From Bacteroidales bacterium (lineage in GTDB: Bacteria > Bacteroidota > Bacteroidia > Bacteroidales > UBA3663): a DNA stretch of 64,000 nucleotides. Below, one piece after another: positions 61,152 through 64,000 of this stretch (its first letter is position 1; every line of letters starts with the position of its first letter). The notes below the pieces were generated by a model, which worked only from the letters and a program-made list of their open reading frames with translations, searched no databases and was not told the DNA's origin. Position numbers and translations under genes: made by a program. The stretch is taken from NCBI GenBank assembly GCA_017449065.1, contig JAFSKF010000034.1, forward strand, positions 1 through 64,000. The letters are read 5' to 3'.

Positions 61152-63590
61152 TTAGAACCTAACATGCAAGGAAAGCGAGAACATGCGTCCTGTCAGGTAA
61201 TTCGGCACAGCATATTGCATATTATCGACGGCCGTTACCCAATAGTAGGAGTTAACGTTGTCGAAATCCATCAGGTTGAAGATATCGACACCCACGCTAA
61301 ATTCTTTCACGTAAGTCCATTTTCCCCGGTTCATGAACTTGCTGTTGTCGGCATTCCATACGCGCTGGACGCCGATATCGAAGCGTCGGTAAGCCGGTGT
61401 GCGGAAGATGCCAGAAGCACGTCCGCCGATGGGGCTGTAGAACGGCAGGCCGTCGTTCATGACCCCGCGGAGATGCACCTTGTAGGAATCATCGCCCGGC
61501 CAGTAGTCGCTGAAGAAAAGGCCGATGGAATAGCGCTGTTCTGTCGGACGCGCCGTCTTCAGTCCGTCGTAGGTTTCCTTGGCTTCCATCAGCGAGAACG
61601 TCAGCCAGGAGTCGGTGCCGGGAACAAACTCGCCGAAGAGTTTGAAGTCGATGCCCGTGTTGAATGCCTTGCCGTTGTTGTAGCCCAGGTATTTGATCTG
61701 CACGTTATCGACCGTATAAGGAATATAGTTGGCGATATGCTTGTAATAGGCTTCGGCGGTCAGCTTGAACGGACGTCCCATCGCATGGAACGTATAGTCG
61801 GAGCCCAGAATCAGCTGGAAGCATCGCTGGCTCTTGATGTCATCGTTCATCTTGACCATCGTGTTGCCGTTTTCGTCCTCGTACGATTGCCGGTACTCCT
61901 TGTAGAAGGGTGCCTGATAGTACAAGCCGGTAGCCAGCCGGAAGATCCATTGCCGGCGGTCATCGTTCAGAGCATCCGGGGTGTAGCGCAGGGAAGCTCT
62001 CGGAGAAAGCAGCGTTTCGTTGTTGAACGACCAGTGGCTCAGTCGCAATCCGGCAATCAGCAACCATCGTCCGCCTAACCAATCCCAACCGAATTGGTCT
62101 TGCGCAAATGCGGAGAAACGGGTGGTAGTTCGTTTGTAGAACGAGTGCATGTTGTATATCATCTGCACCTTGTCGCCGGTGTGTGGCAAGGTGTAGCCGC
62201 TCGAATCCCGTCGTTCCCACTCTGCGATGCGGTCGTCAATCTTTTCGCTTTGCAGCGTCACGCCGTACGACAGTTCGTTCTTCTTGATTTGCGTTATGCC
62301 CTTCAGCGAAAGTGCCAGAACGGAGGCGTTCAGGTAATTGCGGGCATGCTGATGATAGGCCGCTACGCCCAATCCGCTTTGTCCGCCTTCGGTTGCCTGA
62401 TCCAACCAGTATTCGCCGCTGATGTCGAATGTAACTTCCTCGTCGGTGGCAAATGCCGAAGCCTGCAAACTCAGTTGCGTGTTCCGGAGGCCCTTGTACG
62501 AGAGGGTGGCTGCTCCGAAATACGTGTCGAAGATGTCTTTCTCGTGGCCGTCGAAATATACTTTGAAGTGATGCACATCGTCCAGGGTGCCGAACGAGGT
62601 TTCGCGCGTCTTCGGGGTGAAGTTGTAATGATTGGTAGAGATATTACCTAGGAACTGCAGGTTCCACTTCTCGTTGAAGTCGTAGCCGAGTAGCGTCTGG
62701 TAGTCGAAGAAACGCGGATCGTATTCGCCTTGGGTGTCTAAGCTGGAGAGCATTGATGCATTGCGCTTGAATCGGATACCGTGCAACTGGGAAAACTTTT
62801 TTGTGCGATGGCCAACAGAAGCTGAGGCGCCTAAAAAGCTGACTTCTGCCTGCGCCTCAAAGCGCTGCGGCTGTTTGTAGGTGATGTCGAGCACCGACGA
62901 CATCTTGTCGCCGTAGGAGGCCGCAAATCCGCCCGTCGAGAAATTCACTTCCTGCACCATCGCCGGATTGATGAACGACAAGCCTTCCTGCTGTCCGCTG
63001 GCAATCAGTTGCGGACGATAGACCTCGATGCCGTTCACATACACCAGATTCTCGTCGAAACTGCCGCCGCGAACCGAATACTGGCTCGACAGTTCGTTGT
63101 TCATGGTGACGCCTGCCATCGTTCCGATCATGTCTTCGACGGCATTGCCGGATGCCGTCGGCATATATTTGATGCCTTCGGCTTTCAGTTTTTCGGTGGT
63201 CGAAGCCTGCTGCTGTCGGGCAGTAACTACAATGTCGTTGATATAGGCTTCATTGGAGCGGAGTTGGACGTCCAAGCGCACCACCGGCGTGCTTTCCGAT
63301 GCGTTCTGCAGGATGGCTTTCGTGTTCAAGCGTCTTTCCACCCGCTTGTATCCCACGGAAGTGAAGATAATCACCAGGCTGTCGCTTTCCGGCACGCGCA
63401 GGCTGTATTCTCCCTTGAAGTTCGTCAGCGTGCCGATGCTGCCTCGGCTCAGGCGGACGTGCGCCATTTCCATTGGAGCTCCGAGGTCATCGACAACACG
63501 CCCTTCCACACGCACGCCCTGCGCCATCAGCATTTGTGCCAATAGCAGCAACCAGAGGGTGAACAGTATGCGTATTCTTGCGCGTAGCAT
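61152..63590 (-). CDS. TonB-dependent receptor with carboxypeptidase-like domain
   Basis: 812 residues from the ATG at 63590; a TTG two codons upstream is less likely. Signal peptide (ILFTLWLLLLAQMLMAQ), carboxypeptidase-regulatory-like domain (VEGRVVDDLGAPMEMAHVRL; TNFKGEYSLRVPESD), plug domain (VVTARQQQASTTEKLKAEG; GGSFDENLVYVNGIEV; FINPAMVQEVNFSTGGFAAS) and an outer-membrane barrel ending MFSLSLHVRF. It is not a SusC type and has no SusD partner. It probably imports an oligosaccharide or cofactor; position next to the pectate lyase gene (30 bases) suggests pectin oligosaccharides. Confidence 0.85.
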   Translation of the reverse strand: MLRARIRILFTLWLLLLAQMLMAQGVRVEGRVVDDLGAPMEMAHVRLSRGSIGTLTNFKGEYSLRVPESDSLVIIFTSVGYKRVERRLNTKAILQNASESTPVVRLDVQLRSNEAYINDIVVTARQQQASTTEKLKAEGIKYMPTASGNAVEDMIGTMAGVTMNNELSSQYSVRGGSFDENLVYVNGIEVYRPQLIASGQQEGLSFINPAMVQEVNFSTGGFAASYGDKMSSVLDITYKQPQRFEAQAEVSFLGASASVGHRTKKFSQLHGIRFKRNASMLSSLDTQGEYDPRFFDYQTLLGYDFNEKWNLQFLGNISTNHYNFTPKTRETSFGTLDDVHHFKVYFDGHEKDIFDTYFGAATLSYKGLRNTQLSLQASAFATDEEVTFDISGEYWLDQATEGGQSGLGVAAYHQHARNYLNASVLALSLKGITQIKKNELSYGVTLQSEKIDDRIAEWERRDSSGYTLPHTGDKVQMIYNMHSFYKRTTTRFSAFAQDQFGWDWLGGRWLLIAGLRLSHWSFNNETLLSPRASLRYTPDALNDDRRQWIFRLATGLYYQAPFYKEYRQSYEDENGNTMVKMNDDIKSQRCFQLILGSDYTFHAMGRPFKLTAEAYYKHIANYIPYTVDNVQIKYLGYNNGKAFNTGIDFKLFGEFVPGTDSWLTFSLMEAKETYDGLKTARPTEQRYSIGLFFSDYWPGDDSYKVHLRGVMNDGLPFYSPIGGRASGIFRTPAYRRFDIGVQRVWNADNSKFMNRGKWTYVKEFSVGVDIFNLMDFDNVNSYYWVTAVDNMQYAVPNYLTGRMFSLSLHVRF

Positions 63591-63596
63591 AAACAA

Positions 63597-63887
63597 TTAA
63601 CGGATAACAACTGATTTTATTACTTCTGTCCCCAGTTTTTCGTTCAAAGTCCGGGCAATGGACGAACGCTTCATCAGCAGCTCGGTCTTCAAAGCCGGCG
63701 ATTTCAGGCTGACGAACAGATACCCGTTCTGCAGAAAGATATTGTCGGTTTCGAGGGCGATGTCTTCACCCAGCGTCTCCTGCCAAATGGCTCCGATGCG
63801 TTCCGAGAAGACCACATTGTCCAGTTGGGTAATCTTCAGGTACTGCCGGAGGATTTCCCCTATCGATTGTTCATTTCTTTTCTGCAT
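63597..63887 (-). CDS. DUF721 domain protein
   Basis: 96 residues. The pattern IGEILRQYLKITQLDNVVFSERIGAIWQETLG then FLQNGYLFVSLKSPALKTELLMKR is typical of DUF721 (DciA-like), often found beside recF and thought to aid replicative helicase loading. It overlaps the end of recF by 17 bases, so translation is coupled; 6 bases separate it from the TonB receptor. Confidence 0.88.
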   Translation of the reverse strand: MQKRNEQSIGEILRQYLKITQLDNVVFSERIGAIWQETLGEDIALETDNIFLQNGYLFVSLKSPALKTELLMKRSSIARTLNEKLGTEVIKSVVIR

Positions 63888-64000
63888 ACACTCCGTTTTC
63901 GACGGTGAATAACTTGTACTCGCCGCTTACTTTCTCGATGATGCGGTCGAGATACTCGCGGTTGGTATCGGTGATGAAGATCTGTCCGAACCGGTCGCTG
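63871..64000 (-). CDS. recF: RecF, C-terminal part (start outside window)
   Basis: The last 42 codons enter from the right edge: FGQIFITDTNREYLDRII is the conserved C-terminal end of RecF, an ABC-type ATPase for replication-fork repair. The stop at 63873-63871 overlaps the DUF721 start (63887) by 17 bases, the usual recF-DUF721 arrangement in Bacteroidetes. Confidence 0.85.
   Translation of the reverse strand, partial: SDRFGQIFITDTNREYLDRIIEKVSGEYKLFTVENGVYAEKK

Noticed and set aside
1..64000. CRISPR arrays, tRNA or rRNA genes
   Set aside because: No regularly spaced short repeats and no tRNA- or rRNA-like sequence were recognised by reading the window; no scan tool was available.

Overview
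The window reads as chromosome of a Bacteroidales bacterium, most likely a Prevotella-type member of Prevotellaceae. The evidence is -7 promoter boxes of the form TAnnTTTG (often with a TTTG about 20 bases upstream), hybrid two-component/AraC regulators, TonB-dependent receptors with carboxypeptidase-like N-domains, lipoproteins of the fimbrillin type, a C-terminal type IX secretion-like tail, and thrS-infC-rpmI-rplT gene order. No database search was possible, so the genus is an inference.

Layout. 1-0.55 kb: gene debris (a C-terminal fragment of an unknown protein and an orphan secretion-tail fragment). 0.55-12.6 kb: first pectin region, with a membrane-tethered AraC regulator, a giant rhamnogalacturonan lyase (PL11-like) with beta-repeats and a sorting tail, an aminotransferase, a LolC/E-like permease, a GH28 polygalacturonase lipoprotein and a DUF4861 protein. 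12.6-17.5 kb: housekeeping genes (YciO/Sua5-like protein, MutS2, phosphoglucomutase/phosphomannomutase). 17.8-21.4 kb: DASS carrier, porin and KDG kinase, fitting uptake and use of uronate-derived acids. 21.4-30.2 kb, minus strand: accessory surface region with a double-DUF3089 lipoprotein, a MACPF lipoprotein, a fimbrillin-like lipoprotein whose C-terminus looks like a diversity-generating-retroelement target, two small proteins, a TPR-AraC membrane regulator preceded by a deleted Rpn-type nuclease gene, and a candidate small RNA. 30.2-43.5 kb, minus: Oar-like TonB receptor, rplT, rpmI, infC, thrS, an EF-hand membrane protein of unknown role, metK behind a 26-bp direct repeat, and two tandem sodium:neurotransmitter-type symporters. 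43.6-63.6 kb: second pectin region with a sialate-O-acetylesterase-like enzyme, an HTCS lacking its receiver domain, umuC, a DUF3078 protein, a GH78-BNR fusion, a propeller plus (alpha/alpha)6 hydrolase, a pectate lyase gene broken by one in-frame stop, and a TonB receptor. The window ends with DUF721 and the C-terminal end of recF.

How it fits together. The lyases and hydrolases would cut rhamnogalacturonan/homogalacturonan backbones (PL11, GH28, PL1-like) and remove rhamnose and side groups (GH78, BNR proteins, esterase). TonB receptors would import oligosaccharides, and KDG kinase would phosphorylate the 2-keto-3-deoxygluconate formed from uronates. No SusD-like partner is visible, so these clusters are not classical SusC/D loci. 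The most unusual features are the DGR-like variable tail with an adjacent palindrome, the three membrane-tethered AraC-type regulators (two with missing or decayed signalling parts), the nonsense-interrupted pectate lyase, the putative short RNA at about 30.07-30.17 kb, and the repeated element in the metK leader.
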